Shown here: positions 50,878 to 58,801 of the stretch, piece after piece | Numbering within the stretch: the first letter of the stretch is position 1 | Layout: each line of letters begins with the position of its first letter | IMG/VR virus record: IMGVR_UViG_3300027844_000688 | Coordinates: 1 to 61,145 of that record | Reading direction: 5' to 3' (one strand) | Origin: a virus | Length of the DNA stretch: 61,145 nucleotides | The notes under the pieces: generated by a model | Seen by the model: only the letters and a program-made list of their open reading frames with translations | Database searches by the model: none | Told to the model about the DNA's origin: nothing | Program-made: the position numbers and the translations under genes

Positions 50878-51340
50878 CCTCGGGGCGGTCATCCTGGGAA
50901 TCCTCATCAGTCAGGGGATGTTTCTCGGCCTATGGCCCCAGACCATTGAGATGGCACCCCCTGGTGTCCTCATCCAAGAAGAGCAAGCGGGGGTCTTTCA
51001 AGAAGACCCCACCACTGTGATCACAATAGTGGGTTCAGCCGCCCCTGATGGCCCTGAAAGCCCCTCCGCAGGCAAAGAGGGTGTAGACCCCCTGCCTCCC
51101 GCTACGGTCGCCCCAGAGGGCCACAACGGGCGTCGTGAGATGATGGAGCAGAGGCGGGTCATTGAAGTCCAGAACCAGCGGGTCGATGACTTCAACCGTG
51201 GCCTCGGCGAGTTAGAAGAAAAGCTCCGCAAGCGGCAAGAGCGGATCGACCGTCAGCAGGAAAAGGCCGACCGTTTGGAGAAGCGCATCGACCGCAAAAC
51301 CGAGAAGGTTGAGCAAGAAGCCGAGCAGCCTCAAGATTGA
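50828..51340 (+). CDS. Membrane-anchored coiled-coil protein (lysis/spanin candidate)
   Basis: Up to 170 residues (ATG at 50828; inner ATGs at 50837 and 50849 are possible), overlapping the previous gene by 50 bases in another frame. An N-terminal membrane helix ('TFWIGSLGAVILGILISQGM') is followed by a Pro/acidic periplasmic-type linker and a long coiled coil ('LGELEEKLRKRQERIDRQQE', 'KADRLEKRIDRKTEKVEQEA'). This fits an inner-membrane spanin or a membrane-tethered scaffold. Converges with the glutamine synthetase gene. Confidence 0.65.
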   Translation: MSPMRDLMLSKTFWIGSLGAVILGILISQGMFLGLWPQTIEMAPPGVLIQEEQAGVFQEDPTTVITIVGSAAPDGPESPSAGKEGVDPLPPATVAPEGHNGRREMMEQRRVIEVQNQRVDDFNRGLGELEEKLRKRQERIDRQQEKADRLEKRIDRKTEKVEQEAEQPQD

Positions 51341-51384
51341 CCCGCAAGATCGCAGACGATTGCCGTGAGGGTTCAGGCTCTATT

Positions 51385-52584
51385 TTAGTTGAGTAGTGCT
51401 GCTGGTGGGATACTGATCCAAAAGCCGCACGAAGTAGCCAGCAGTTGTCTGGTCACCAAGTAGGGGTCGGCGTTCGCCGCAGGACGGCGGTCCTCGATGT
51501 AGCCACAACCCTTGGTCATCACGTCACGGGGAATACGGATGGATGCACCACGATCTGCGTCTCCATACTCGAACTCGTCGTAGTTGCAGGTTTCGTGCTC
51601 GCCTGTCATCCGAGCTTCATTCCCGACTCCGTAGACCGCCATATGCTCTTTGTGTGTCTCACCGAGAGCATCGATGATGGTGGCGATGTTCTTGGGAATC
51701 CCAAGTTCATTCCGACCCTGGTTAGGCTCACGGGTGGCCCAGGTGGAGAAGTTGGTATGTAGACCGCTCCCGTTCCAGTCACCTTGACGGGGCTTCGGGT
51801 CGTAGCACACAGCTAAACCATAGGTTTCGGCAACTCTGTCGAGGATGTACCGTGCCAACCATAGGTGGTCAGAAGCGATCAAGGCGTTGGCTTCATCCGT
51901 GTCAGACGAGAGACCTCGATGGCCGATCTGGAACTCCCATTGGCCCAAAGCCACTTCGGCGTTGAGACCGTAGATCAAGATGCCCGCTTCCATGCAGTAG
52001 CGGAGATGGCGCATCGCAATCTCCCGGCCAACGACATTTTCGGCTCCCGTTCCACAGTAGTACGGGCCTTGGGGAGAGGGTTCAGCACCCACCTCGGGCC
52101 AACCCATGATCAATCCGTTGGTGGCTCCCCGGTTCTCACTATCTGGGTAGTAGAGGAAGTATTCCTGCTCAAACCCAAACCAACTCTCTGCCTTGGCGGC
52201 ACCTTCATTGATAATGGAGGTCAAACGGGCACGGGTATTGGATACGTGCGGTGTGCCCTCGGCATCGAGCACTTCACAGAGAACGAGGAACCCCAGACCC
52301 TCTTTCTGGAAGGGGTCGAGGACGTAATGGACAGGTTTCAAGATGCAGTCGGAGTTCTGCCCTGTCGCTTGCCCTGTCGATGATCCATCAAAGCCCCAGT
52401 CTGGAAGATTAGGAACCGGGACATTAGAGTTTTCGGTGTCCCAGACCTCAACTACTCGGACTTTGCTCCGTACTTGTTGAGTAAGGGTGGGCTCGTCCTG
52501 CGTTGGGGTTGTTCCATCAAGCCAAAGGTACGTGGCGATGGCAAGGGTGGGTGCGGTTCTCGTATCGATCCTACGAAGTGTCAT
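51385..52584 (-). CDS. Type II glutamine synthetase
   Basis: 399 residues. 'PDWGFDGSSTGQATGQNSDC' (beta-grasp/active-site start), 'AESWFGFEQEYFLYYPDSEN' (metal-ligand Glu), 'CYDPKPRQGDWNGSGLHTNF' (ATP and ammonia loop), 'GEHETCNYDEFEYGDADRGA', then 'SIRIPRDV' and 'GYIEDRRPAANADPYLVTRQ' match eukaryote-type GSII throughout. It joins glutamate and ammonia with ATP. In GSII the loop usually reads 'GVANRGAS'; here 'GDADRGAS'. It has its own upstream operator-like repeats and follows a terminator, so it is a separate unit. Uncommon in phages. It may raise glutamine for nucleotide synthesis, or act on another acceptor; this is inference. Confidence 0.93.
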   Translation of the reverse strand: MTLRRIDTRTAPTLAIATYLWLDGTTPTQDEPTLTQQVRSKVRVVEVWDTENSNVPVPNLPDWGFDGSSTGQATGQNSDCILKPVHYVLDPFQKEGLGFLVLCEVLDAEGTPHVSNTRARLTSIINEGAAKAESWFGFEQEYFLYYPDSENRGATNGLIMGWPEVGAEPSPQGPYYCGTGAENVVGREIAMRHLRYCMEAGILIYGLNAEVALGQWEFQIGHRGLSSDTDEANALIASDHLWLARYILDRVAETYGLAVCYDPKPRQGDWNGSGLHTNFSTWATREPNQGRNELGIPKNIATIIDALGETHKEHMAVYGVGNEARMTGEHETCNYDEFEYGDADRGASIRIPRDVMTKGCGYIEDRRPAANADPYLVTRQLLATSCGFWISIPPAALLN

Positions 52585-52624
52585 GCGTCACGTCTCGCTC
52601 TTTATGTGTCACGTCTCGCTCTTT
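52583..52624 (-). repeat. 21-bp tandem direct repeat at the glutamine synthetase start
   Basis: AAAGAGCGAGACGTGAC followed by R-CAT occurs twice in tandem; the downstream copy ends with the start codon of the gene, so one copy includes the ribosome-binding region (GAGCGAGA). A second ATG-like end (ACAT) suggests a recent duplication of the leader. Confidence 0.75.
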
Positions 52625-52627
52625 AGT

Positions 52628-52650
52628 GGTGTCGATCAATGATCGACACC
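52628..52650. promoter_or_regulatory. Perfect 10-bp palindrome upstream of glutamine synthetase
   Basis: GGTGTCGATC-AAT-GATCGACACC: two exact 10-base arms around three bases, about 45 bases upstream of the gene start. It has no T run, so it is more likely an operator for a dimeric regulator than a terminator. Confidence 0.6.
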
Positions 52651-52672
52651 ATACCCAGCACTGGACAAAGAA

Positions 52673-52704
52673 AAGCCCGTAGCTGCCGAAACAACCACGG
52701 GCTT
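52673..52704 (-). terminator. Intrinsic terminator after the structural gene at 52729
   Basis: AAGCCCGT / ACGGGCTT (8 bp), 16-base loop, followed leftward by TTTTCTTTG. It ends the transcript from the right and isolates the glutamine synthetase unit. Confidence 0.75.
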
Positions 52705-52728
52705 ATCAACCCAGAAAGCAGCAAAGGG

Positions 52729-53694
52729 TTACGGGTTCAGACAAGTACCGTCATCGTCGAGCACTGTCACAATGCGGGAGGCCAAAACCTGTGTCAGAGG
52801 CGTCGTCTTCCCACCGCCGACAGAACCACGGTTCGCAGCCCCGCCACTACGGATGGGGTAGGAGCCTCGTTCCTGCACTTCACCCGAGAGGGTGGGGCTT
52901 GCAGCAACGGCGGTTCCGTCGAGGGGTGTAGGTCGGACATTGAGATCAGCAACGCCACCAAAACCAGCAGCGGACGAGAGAGAACCTTCACTGTAACTGA
53001 TGCGAAGACTGCCACTGTTGTAGATGGTACGGATACCCTCGTTCTCTACCGTGACGGTAGCAACCGGAGCGGTAGGGTTCGGGTGGTTAGACCCACCAGC
53101 ACGGACACCGACACGCTTGGCCTCGGTCGCCGATTTGGTGAAACCACCTTGCACACCGTCAGTGCCGGGATCAAAAGCACCCGCAGCCTCGGTCGAGTGG
53201 ATCTGGGCCATGTTGGCGATCTGATAGACCCGACCCGAAAGGATATCCAGCACGTCGGCCAGGGTTCCCGCAGAGTTACCTGTGGTGAGCGTACAAGCAG
53301 CGTTAGCTGCCGTACCCTGGATCGCAGTGTTGATAGCGGCCAGAGTGGTATCGGAGCCACCGTCAACCAAAGCGATGATCGCATCGGCAGAGGCGTTGGC
53401 GATTGCCGCCGTCATAGCTTGATTCTGACCACCACCATCGGCACAGGTGTCGAGCAGATATGCCGCAAGACCTTGAACCGGGCTGGAAGCTGAACCACCA
53501 CCCTTGGAGACCAAGATCGGGGTTCCGCCGCCGCCATCTTGAGAGATGGTCACGGTGTCACTGGTGACTCGGTTGGCATACCGGGTTTGGCCGGGGCCAT
53601 CGAGGTCGCTTCGTTGAGAGACGTTTGGGACCAGATCGAGAACCTGTACGGTTCCGTCAGAGACATTAGAGTTGGCAATACAAATGTAGGGCAT
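52729..53694 (-). CDS. Conserved large-phage structural protein
   Basis: 321 residues from ATG at 53694. It starts 'MPYICIANSNVSDGTVQVLD' and 'LVPNVSQRSDLDGPGQTRYA', a pattern I recall from virion proteins of other large phages, then 'VQGLAAYLLDTC', 'LADVLDILSGRVYQIANMAQ' and a Gly/Thr/Ser-rich C-terminus. Its own terminator and separate position suggest high expression. Role in head or tail unknown. Confidence 0.7.
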   Translation of the reverse strand: MPYICIANSNVSDGTVQVLDLVPNVSQRSDLDGPGQTRYANRVTSDTVTISQDGGGGTPILVSKGGGSASSPVQGLAAYLLDTCADGGGQNQAMTAAIANASADAIIALVDGGSDTTLAAINTAIQGTAANAACTLTTGNSAGTLADVLDILSGRVYQIANMAQIHSTEAAGAFDPGTDGVQGGFTKSATEAKRVGVRAGGSNHPNPTAPVATVTVENEGIRTIYNSGSLRISYSEGSLSSAAGFGGVADLNVRPTPLDGTAVAASPTLSGEVQERGSYPIRSGGAANRGSVGGGKTTPLTQVLASRIVTVLDDDGTCLNP

Positions 53695-53699
53695 GATGT

Positions 53700-54365
53700 T
53701 TACTCGCTTTCCTTGGGGGGTTCTGGTTCGGGTTCTTGCGTGGGAGTCCGTCCCAGCATGTCGTGATCTCCAATCGGCATCGCTGCTTTCTCCGCACACG
53801 GCGCAAGGTCAACAGCAACAGAAGGGACCGTCAGTTCTCCATCTGGGTTTGTCATCTCTTCAATCACGACAGGGAGTAAGCCCCTTGCCCATTTAGCACT
53901 TGAGATAACCATTTTATTGTCCACACAGTTCGGGATTCCCCCTGCGTAGTATTCAGCCAGGGCCAAAGCAGAGTCCAGCATGTCACCTACGATCTTGGCG
54001 ATCTCTTCTTCATTGATCACAGATTCCAAAGACTTTCCCGGTCCTCTTGGTGCCAAGCACCCACTAAAGTCGATAGCCACTTCGGGGAACACAGCCCCCT
54101 TCTTCTCAATGACTTCTGCTGCCGTGGAGAGCACCGTTCTTACCGATGCCCCTACAAGACAGATGGTGAAGTCACCGTCTGGTCGGGACTCTTGGATGTA
54201 AGCGATGGCTGCTGCCGAGCTTGCTCCATTTAGAGCCGCTACGACGAGGGGGATGTTCTGCTCGAAAGTGTTGGGTTGATACCCGGTCTGGGTTTGCTTA
54301 TGAAGCCAAGCACACCCTTGAAGAAGCAAGAGAGAGACCAATAATACTGAAATCGAATGCCGCAT
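53700..54365 (-). CDS. Predicted lipoprotein
   Basis: 221 residues from ATG at 54365 (GGGGG five bases upstream). 'MRHSISVLLVSLLLLQGCAW' is a signal peptide with lipobox LLQGC; the Cys would be lipidated and Asp is not at +2, so outer-membrane sorting is expected. The mature part is mixed alpha/beta with two later cysteines and a Pro/Glu tail ('TPTQEPEPEPPKESE'). It may alter the host surface (superinfection exclusion) or act in lysis. Suggests a Gram-negative host. Confidence 0.75.
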   Translation of the reverse strand: MRHSISVLLVSLLLLQGCAWLHKQTQTGYQPNTFEQNIPLVVAALNGASSAAAIAYIQESRPDGDFTICLVGASVRTVLSTAAEVIEKKGAVFPEVAIDFSGCLAPRGPGKSLESVINEEEIAKIVGDMLDSALALAEYYAGGIPNCVDNKMVISSAKWARGLLPVVIEEMTNPDGELTVPSVAVDLAPCAEKAAMPIGDHDMLGRTPTQEPEPEPPKESE

Positions 54366-54376
54366 CACACCCCCAA

Positions 54377-56020
54377 TCAATCCCACCAAAGACGAAGGGT
54401 TCCGTCTTTTCGGATATCTGATTCATCTACTTTGGCGCTGCTGCCTCGACCTGCTTTTTCAATCTGAAGTAAGAGATCTGGATTGTCACTACGGATGTAG
54501 AGGGCAACGCTGTACTCACGGGCGGCTTGAATCTCAAGATTGCCCATCTTTTCGTATTTCTTGAGCCACCGACCAACCTTGTCGGCGTTGAAGTCACCAT
54601 ATCCAAAGGGCATCGCAGCCTTCGCAGCCTTCTGCCAAGTCGATACATCCGTCCATTGGTTGGAGCGCCACTTGAGTTGGCGATGCTTCATGGCGATCTC
54701 GTAGTCCCCTTCCGTCATCGCTGACATATCGGCGAAGACTTTAGGTAGATCATTGAGGCCAGCAGCCAGTCGGATCAGAGCTTTGCGATCAGATGCCTTC
54801 TTGCCCTTCTCCTTCTTCTCTGGCTTGGACCCACCAGAAAGGGCTGTTACCAGGGAAGATTCCATCGCATCCAACCACTTTTCTTTGTCACCTTTGGACA
54901 TCATATCTAACCAAGAAGACCAGTCGCTTTTTGGAGCCGTCACCTTCTTCCGAAAAGTCTCCCCCACCTCTTTTGGGGTTGAAGCGGAAGAGATCATATC
55001 GTCAATCCCTTGACCCATGATGACCTTGCTGTATTGAACCACCTCTTTCCAAGTGTCCTCGGGGTCCAACTTCCCCCCTACGGAGGGGTCGGTGATGTCC
55101 TTGAGGGCATCAAGGGCTTTAGGCGTCCCAGCGTCTTGAAGTGCTCCTGACATTTCCTTGCGTGTTTGCTCCAGCTTCTCGGCCTTCTCCCCCTCCTTCT
55201 CCTTCTCGGGATCTCCAACGAGTCCCAGATCCTTCCTGAACTGGACGAACTGCTTTTTGACGGCGGGGGCATCATCGGGGTTGTTTTTGAGTTCCTTCTC
55301 CAAAAGACCGGCGAGGTGCTCTTCAACCGTTTTACCGGAAGAGATGAGCTTTTTGATGTCTTCCGACTTCACCCCCCACTTCAACTGGTCGCGCACGGGC
55401 ATAGCCTCAAAAACTGCGCCTGCTGCTTCACCCTTGGCCTCTCCAGAGGGCTTGGCCTTCTCGGTATCACCTACACTGTGCGCCTTGGGGTCAGCGCCCG
55501 GGTGTTCCTTGAGGTACTTCTTGAGAGCCTCTTCAGTGGCGTGTTCCTTCGCAGTCTTCAGCACCCCAGCGGTCTTCTGGCTGGCGAACATGCCGCTTGG
55601 GAGTTTGATGCCCATAAGGTCGGCGACCTTGAAGATATTGTTCCGTTGAAGGCTGATGTCCCAGTTCTGACCACCCTTGATCAACTGGGTGAGCCTGCTG
55701 ATAGCGTTGTACTCGTTGTCTTTGATCTTCAAGGAGTCAGAGAGCTTGTCGGTGATGTCCTGCAATAGCTGGGCTGATTGCTTGTCTTGCTTTTCAACCG
55801 TCCTATACAGCTTGAAGAAGTCTCGTTGGTCGAGAAGCCTCCAGAGGATCTCACTACCTGCGTGTGCGGCCTGACGCCTCGTAACAGTCTTCTTGCCTTT
55901 CTGGGTGCTCGCCAAGAACCACCATTCGGAGTTACTTGCCATCTTGATCAGTGGGAGTAGCTTTGGTCGAAGATCTGGCCGCTCATAGGCGAGCTTGATT
56001 GCTGCGGTCCGTAAAGACAT
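54377..56020 (-). CDS. Virion-region protein with N-terminal LAY motif
   Basis: 547 residues. Residues 2-27 are 'SLRTAAIKLAYERPDLRPKL' plus 'LPLIKMA', a copy of the shared LAYxxPxLR motif. Further on, 'TAKEHATEEALKKYLKEHPG' is another phrase shared with the next gene. The rest is helical and Lys/Glu-rich, with a C-terminal part ('QLKWRSNQWTDVSTWQKAAK', 'NLEIQAAREYSVALYIRSDN') that may be a separate domain. No catalytic motif is visible. Abuts two other LAY-motif genes, forming a cluster. Confidence 0.7.
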   Translation of the reverse strand: MSLRTAAIKLAYERPDLRPKLLPLIKMASNSEWWFLASTQKGKKTVTRRQAAHAGSEILWRLLDQRDFFKLYRTVEKQDKQSAQLLQDITDKLSDSLKIKDNEYNAISRLTQLIKGGQNWDISLQRNNIFKVADLMGIKLPSGMFASQKTAGVLKTAKEHATEEALKKYLKEHPGADPKAHSVGDTEKAKPSGEAKGEAAGAVFEAMPVRDQLKWGVKSEDIKKLISSGKTVEEHLAGLLEKELKNNPDDAPAVKKQFVQFRKDLGLVGDPEKEKEGEKAEKLEQTRKEMSGALQDAGTPKALDALKDITDPSVGGKLDPEDTWKEVVQYSKVIMGQGIDDMISSASTPKEVGETFRKKVTAPKSDWSSWLDMMSKGDKEKWLDAMESSLVTALSGGSKPEKKEKGKKASDRKALIRLAAGLNDLPKVFADMSAMTEGDYEIAMKHRQLKWRSNQWTDVSTWQKAAKAAMPFGYGDFNADKVGRWLKKYEKMGNLEIQAAREYSVALYIRSDNPDLLLQIEKAGRGSSAKVDESDIRKDGTLRLWWD

Positions 56021-57307
56021 CTAACGCCCCTTTGCTTTGGAGAGCGGCATTGGCTTCCAAGAGAGGTCTCTCTCGACAAGAGGCAAACCGTTTCGGTTCA
56101 TACTCTGAAGCTCGTTCAAGGACATATAGCCAAGCTCACCGTGTCCAAGATCTGCCCAACCAAACATCCGGTCACGTCCGTCGAACTCGGTGACGTACCA
56201 GACACCCCGGCCATACGGAGAGAAGAACTTGACCCATACAGTTGGATCTTCCACGTCTTCCTGCGTGTAGAGCTTGGGGATCTTCCTGGCGATGTTGTTG
56301 GGCATAAGCTGGTGCTTACGCACACCGTCGAGCGGGTGCTTGGCTGCTTGCTTGATCAGCGGAAGCAACTTCGGTCGGAGATCGGGACGAGCATAGGCGA
56401 GCTTGATTGTGTCCCTACGGAGCTTGGCCTTCTTGACGGCCTTTTCCTGGCCTTTCCAAGCCTCTTTCGTCATGTGTTCTTCGAGACCCTTCTCGTCGAA
56501 CTTGCCGGTCTTTGGATCAACGAACTTCTCAATGAGCTTGGCCTCTTGGTCACTAACTTCGGTGTAGTAGTCGAGAAGCTCCTGCTTCACATCATCGGGC
56601 ATCTTCCCACCTTCAGCGGCGGTCTTACCTTCAGCGTCTTTACGCTTGCCCATCGCCCAATCATGGAACTTGGAGGTTGCCGCCATTGGGACAAAAGTCC
56701 CAACTCCGGTTCCAATCATCCCTGCGGTTGCACCCATGCCGAAGCCCATGCCCCAGCCCTTGATTCCCAGAGCAGCAGCAGCCACCCCACCTGCGGCACC
56801 ACTACCCATGCCTAAAGTGGCCGCCAAACCCGCAGCCACAGGGGCCAGATAGACGCCACCTGCAATACCACCTGCAAGGGTTCCCATGCCCAGGAGCACC
56901 TTTACACCAGCGTCGAACTTGTTTTTCTCCAGAAGCTCGAAACCGCCGAGCTTCTTCATCCCGGCATCGGCACCCTCAAGGATCTTGCCCGAGCCCTTTT
57001 CCAGTGCTCCGAAGAACGCCGTCTTGATCTTCTTCTTGATGCTCTTCAAGGCACCCGTCAGTCCCTTGGCAGTGGGGGCTTCGTTGCTTCCACCCTCTTC
57101 TCCACCGCCGCCTTCGCTGTCACCTTCCTCAAAGAAGTCTTGTGGCTTCTTCTTGGAGTCGGGGTGCTTCTCCATGTACTTCTTATGGAGGTTCTTGGCA
57201 CCCTCTTCAGTTTTGGCCTTGTCCCCTGCTACCAAGATCGGAAGGATCTTCGCACGGAGTTCGGGCTTCTCGTAAGCGAGCTTGATTAGGCGGGTGCGTG
57301 TACTCAT
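56021..57307 (-). CDS. Polyvalent virion-region protein with two LAY motifs and DUF2958-like domain
   Basis: 428 residues from ATG at 57307 (AGAGG seven bases upstream). The N-terminus is 'STRTRLIKLAYEKPELRAKI' and a second copy, 'TIKLAYARPDLRPKLLPLIK', lies near residue 300 just before the last domain. Between them is a Gly/Ala-rich hydrophobic region (about 130-215, 'GMGSGAAGGVAAAALGIKGW'), possibly membrane-active. The C-terminal 90 residues ('KIPKLYTQEDVEDPTVWVKF', 'GELGYMSLNELQSM', 'LPLVERDLSWKPMPLS') match DUF2958, a domain found in polyvalent proteins of mobile elements. Probably packaged (inference). Confidence 0.72.
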   Translation of the reverse strand: MSTRTRLIKLAYEKPELRAKILPILVAGDKAKTEEGAKNLHKKYMEKHPDSKKKPQDFFEEGDSEGGGGEEGGSNEAPTAKGLTGALKSIKKKIKTAFFGALEKGSGKILEGADAGMKKLGGFELLEKNKFDAGVKVLLGMGTLAGGIAGGVYLAPVAAGLAATLGMGSGAAGGVAAAALGIKGWGMGFGMGATAGMIGTGVGTFVPMAATSKFHDWAMGKRKDAEGKTAAEGGKMPDDVKQELLDYYTEVSDQEAKLIEKFVDPKTGKFDEKGLEEHMTKEAWKGQEKAVKKAKLRRDTIKLAYARPDLRPKLLPLIKQAAKHPLDGVRKHQLMPNNIARKIPKLYTQEDVEDPTVWVKFFSPYGRGVWYVTEFDGRDRMFGWADLGHGELGYMSLNELQSMNRNGLPLVERDLSWKPMPLSKAKGR

Positions 57308-57317
57308 TGGGAAACCT

Positions 57318-58466
57318 CTACAAAAGACCGAGCAAGTGCTCACGGTGTTGCGGTTTGTTGTAAGCCAGCTTGATGATCTGGGTACGGAAAGCTGCCTTCT
57401 TCTGGGCAGCCATCCTCTGACCACGGGTCAGCAGGTACAGACCGACGATCTCTTGGATCTTCTTGTCTTTCTGCATCGCTGATGCGATGGCCGTCAGTCC
57501 CTTCTTGATGGCACGCCCAATGGCTACCTTCTTGCTCTTGTCTGTGGGGTCTTCACCCATCTCTCGAAGGATTCCAGCCTGTCCTGTGGGCTTGCCCTTC
57601 TCCAAGTGCTCGATGAAGCGTTCGACCACTTCTCGGTCCCAGTCGTTGAGACTGCGAGGGATCATCTTCTTCATAAAGTGGATGATGAACTTCCCTTCTC
57701 GACGTTGGTGGCGGATGAGTTGGATGATCAACATCCCAAAGTCGGAGTCCCCACCGTCGTTCTTATCGAGCCAGGACTTGCCCATCGCTCTCGCCACTGC
57801 GGGATCTGCGTCGAAGTTCCCTTCCTGGCCTGCACCCGACTCCGAATCTGTCATGTCTCTGACTCGGCGGGTGCGCTCGGCTTCCTCGGTTTTGATGAGT
57901 TGGATCACCTTTTTCTTCAGCCCGTCTTGGGCGACATTCAAGGGAGCCTTGTCTGGAGTAGCCGTGCCGTTCAAGATCTGCCTCTGGAGCTTCTTGCCGA
58001 TGCTTGGGAAAAACTGGACATTTACATCCCGGCTTCCGAGCGGGATACCACCAATGGTGTTCTGCAAGATGTCCTCGGCGGTCATCCCCTGGACCTGGGG
58101 TTCTCCTTCATTGGAGACGGTGCTCAAGATCTTGTAGAGGTTCCCGAGCATGATCTTGCACATAGGTCGCTTCGGGTTCCGCCATTCGGGGCTGATGTTG
58201 GCGAACTGTGGGTCACCTTCAATCGATGCCCATGCCCGTGGACCCTTGCCAGCCAAGCTGAAAAAGGGAAGGCCAGCAGCGCCCTCAAGGATTTCCAGTC
58301 GGATAGCCTCATCCATCTTGTCGCTGCAATATGAAGCGATCCGCTGCAACCTCTTCGCCGCCACACGCAGCATAACTCTGCGAGCAGGTAGAGAAGTGAT
58401 CTTGAGTTCACCAGTAACAGCAGTAAGCGCCTGCCGTGCGATCTTGTATCTCGTCAAAACGTGCAT
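57318..58466 (-). CDS. Virion-region protein with C-terminal LAY motif
   Basis: 382 residues, first gene of the leftward run behind the regulatory gap 58467-58801. N-terminus 'MHVLTRYKIARQALTAVTGE'. The core is helical with a globular part ('GLPFFSLAGKGPRAWASIEG', 'DPQFANISPEWRNPKRPMCK'). The last 23 residues are 'FRTQIIKLAYNKPQHREHLL' plus 'GLL', the shared motif at the extreme C-terminus. No enzyme family is recognised. Confidence 0.7.
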   Translation of the reverse strand: MHVLTRYKIARQALTAVTGELKITSLPARRVMLRVAAKRLQRIASYCSDKMDEAIRLEILEGAAGLPFFSLAGKGPRAWASIEGDPQFANISPEWRNPKRPMCKIMLGNLYKILSTVSNEGEPQVQGMTAEDILQNTIGGIPLGSRDVNVQFFPSIGKKLQRQILNGTATPDKAPLNVAQDGLKKKVIQLIKTEEAERTRRVRDMTDSESGAGQEGNFDADPAVARAMGKSWLDKNDGGDSDFGMLIIQLIRHQRREGKFIIHFMKKMIPRSLNDWDREVVERFIEHLEKGKPTGQAGILREMGEDPTDKSKKVAIGRAIKKGLTAIASAMQKDKKIQEIVGLYLLTRGQRMAAQKKAAFRTQIIKLAYNKPQHREHLLGLL

Positions 58467-58527
58467 CGTTGAACCTCAATCTTCGGAAACTCGGGAGCGG
58501 CCTCTACGAGAGGCAGTACATAGAGGG

Positions 58528-58555
58528 ATTATCGATAGATAGAGTCTCAAAACAA
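58528..58555 (-). promoter_or_regulatory. Candidate leftward sigma-70 promoter
   Basis: On the minus strand: TTGTTT, 16 bases, GATAAT (five of six matches to the -10 consensus). It would transcribe the genes from 58466 leftward. Confidence 0.5.
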
Positions 58556-58670
58556 GGGCTTGGTGGCCTCCCCCAGAATACGACGATATCTCTGTCAGAA
58601 GTGCTTGACGGCTTCGTCTGTAAAGTGTTACTCCCTCCCGAAGTTTGGGAGGGATAGCCCCTATGTCTCT

Positions 58671-58699
58671 TTGACATAGGGTACTCAACCTGTTAGGCT
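58671..58699 (+). promoter_or_regulatory. Candidate rightward promoter for the sigma-like regulator
   Basis: Perfect TTGACA, 17 bases, TAGGCT. The -35 lies in the right arm of the CCCTATGTC/GACATAGGG palindrome, so a repressor binding it would block the promoter. The start codon is 103 bases beyond the -10. Confidence 0.6.
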
Positions 58700-58801
58700 G
58701 ATTTTAGTTTCCAGGCAACGACCCTGCTCGGTAAGAGCGTCTGTCACAGCCCGGGATGGAACCACAACTGATACCTCGCCGATACGGCGTACAGGACGAA
58801 G

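Larger units (their letters stand above)
58467..58801. other. Divergent promoter region with three perfect hairpins
   Basis: 335 bases without a supported gene. Hairpins: GCCTCT/AGAGGC (58500-58514), TCCCTCCC/GGGAGGGA (58632-58654) and CCCTATGTC/GACATAGGG (58659-58681). Promoters are proposed for both directions. The region separates the LAY-motif genes from the rightward regulator. Confidence 0.6.

Noticed and set aside
51385-52584. Host contamination or prophage border at glutamine synthetase
   Set aside because: Both sides are phage genes with the same compact style, and no attachment-site repeat or integrase is visible.
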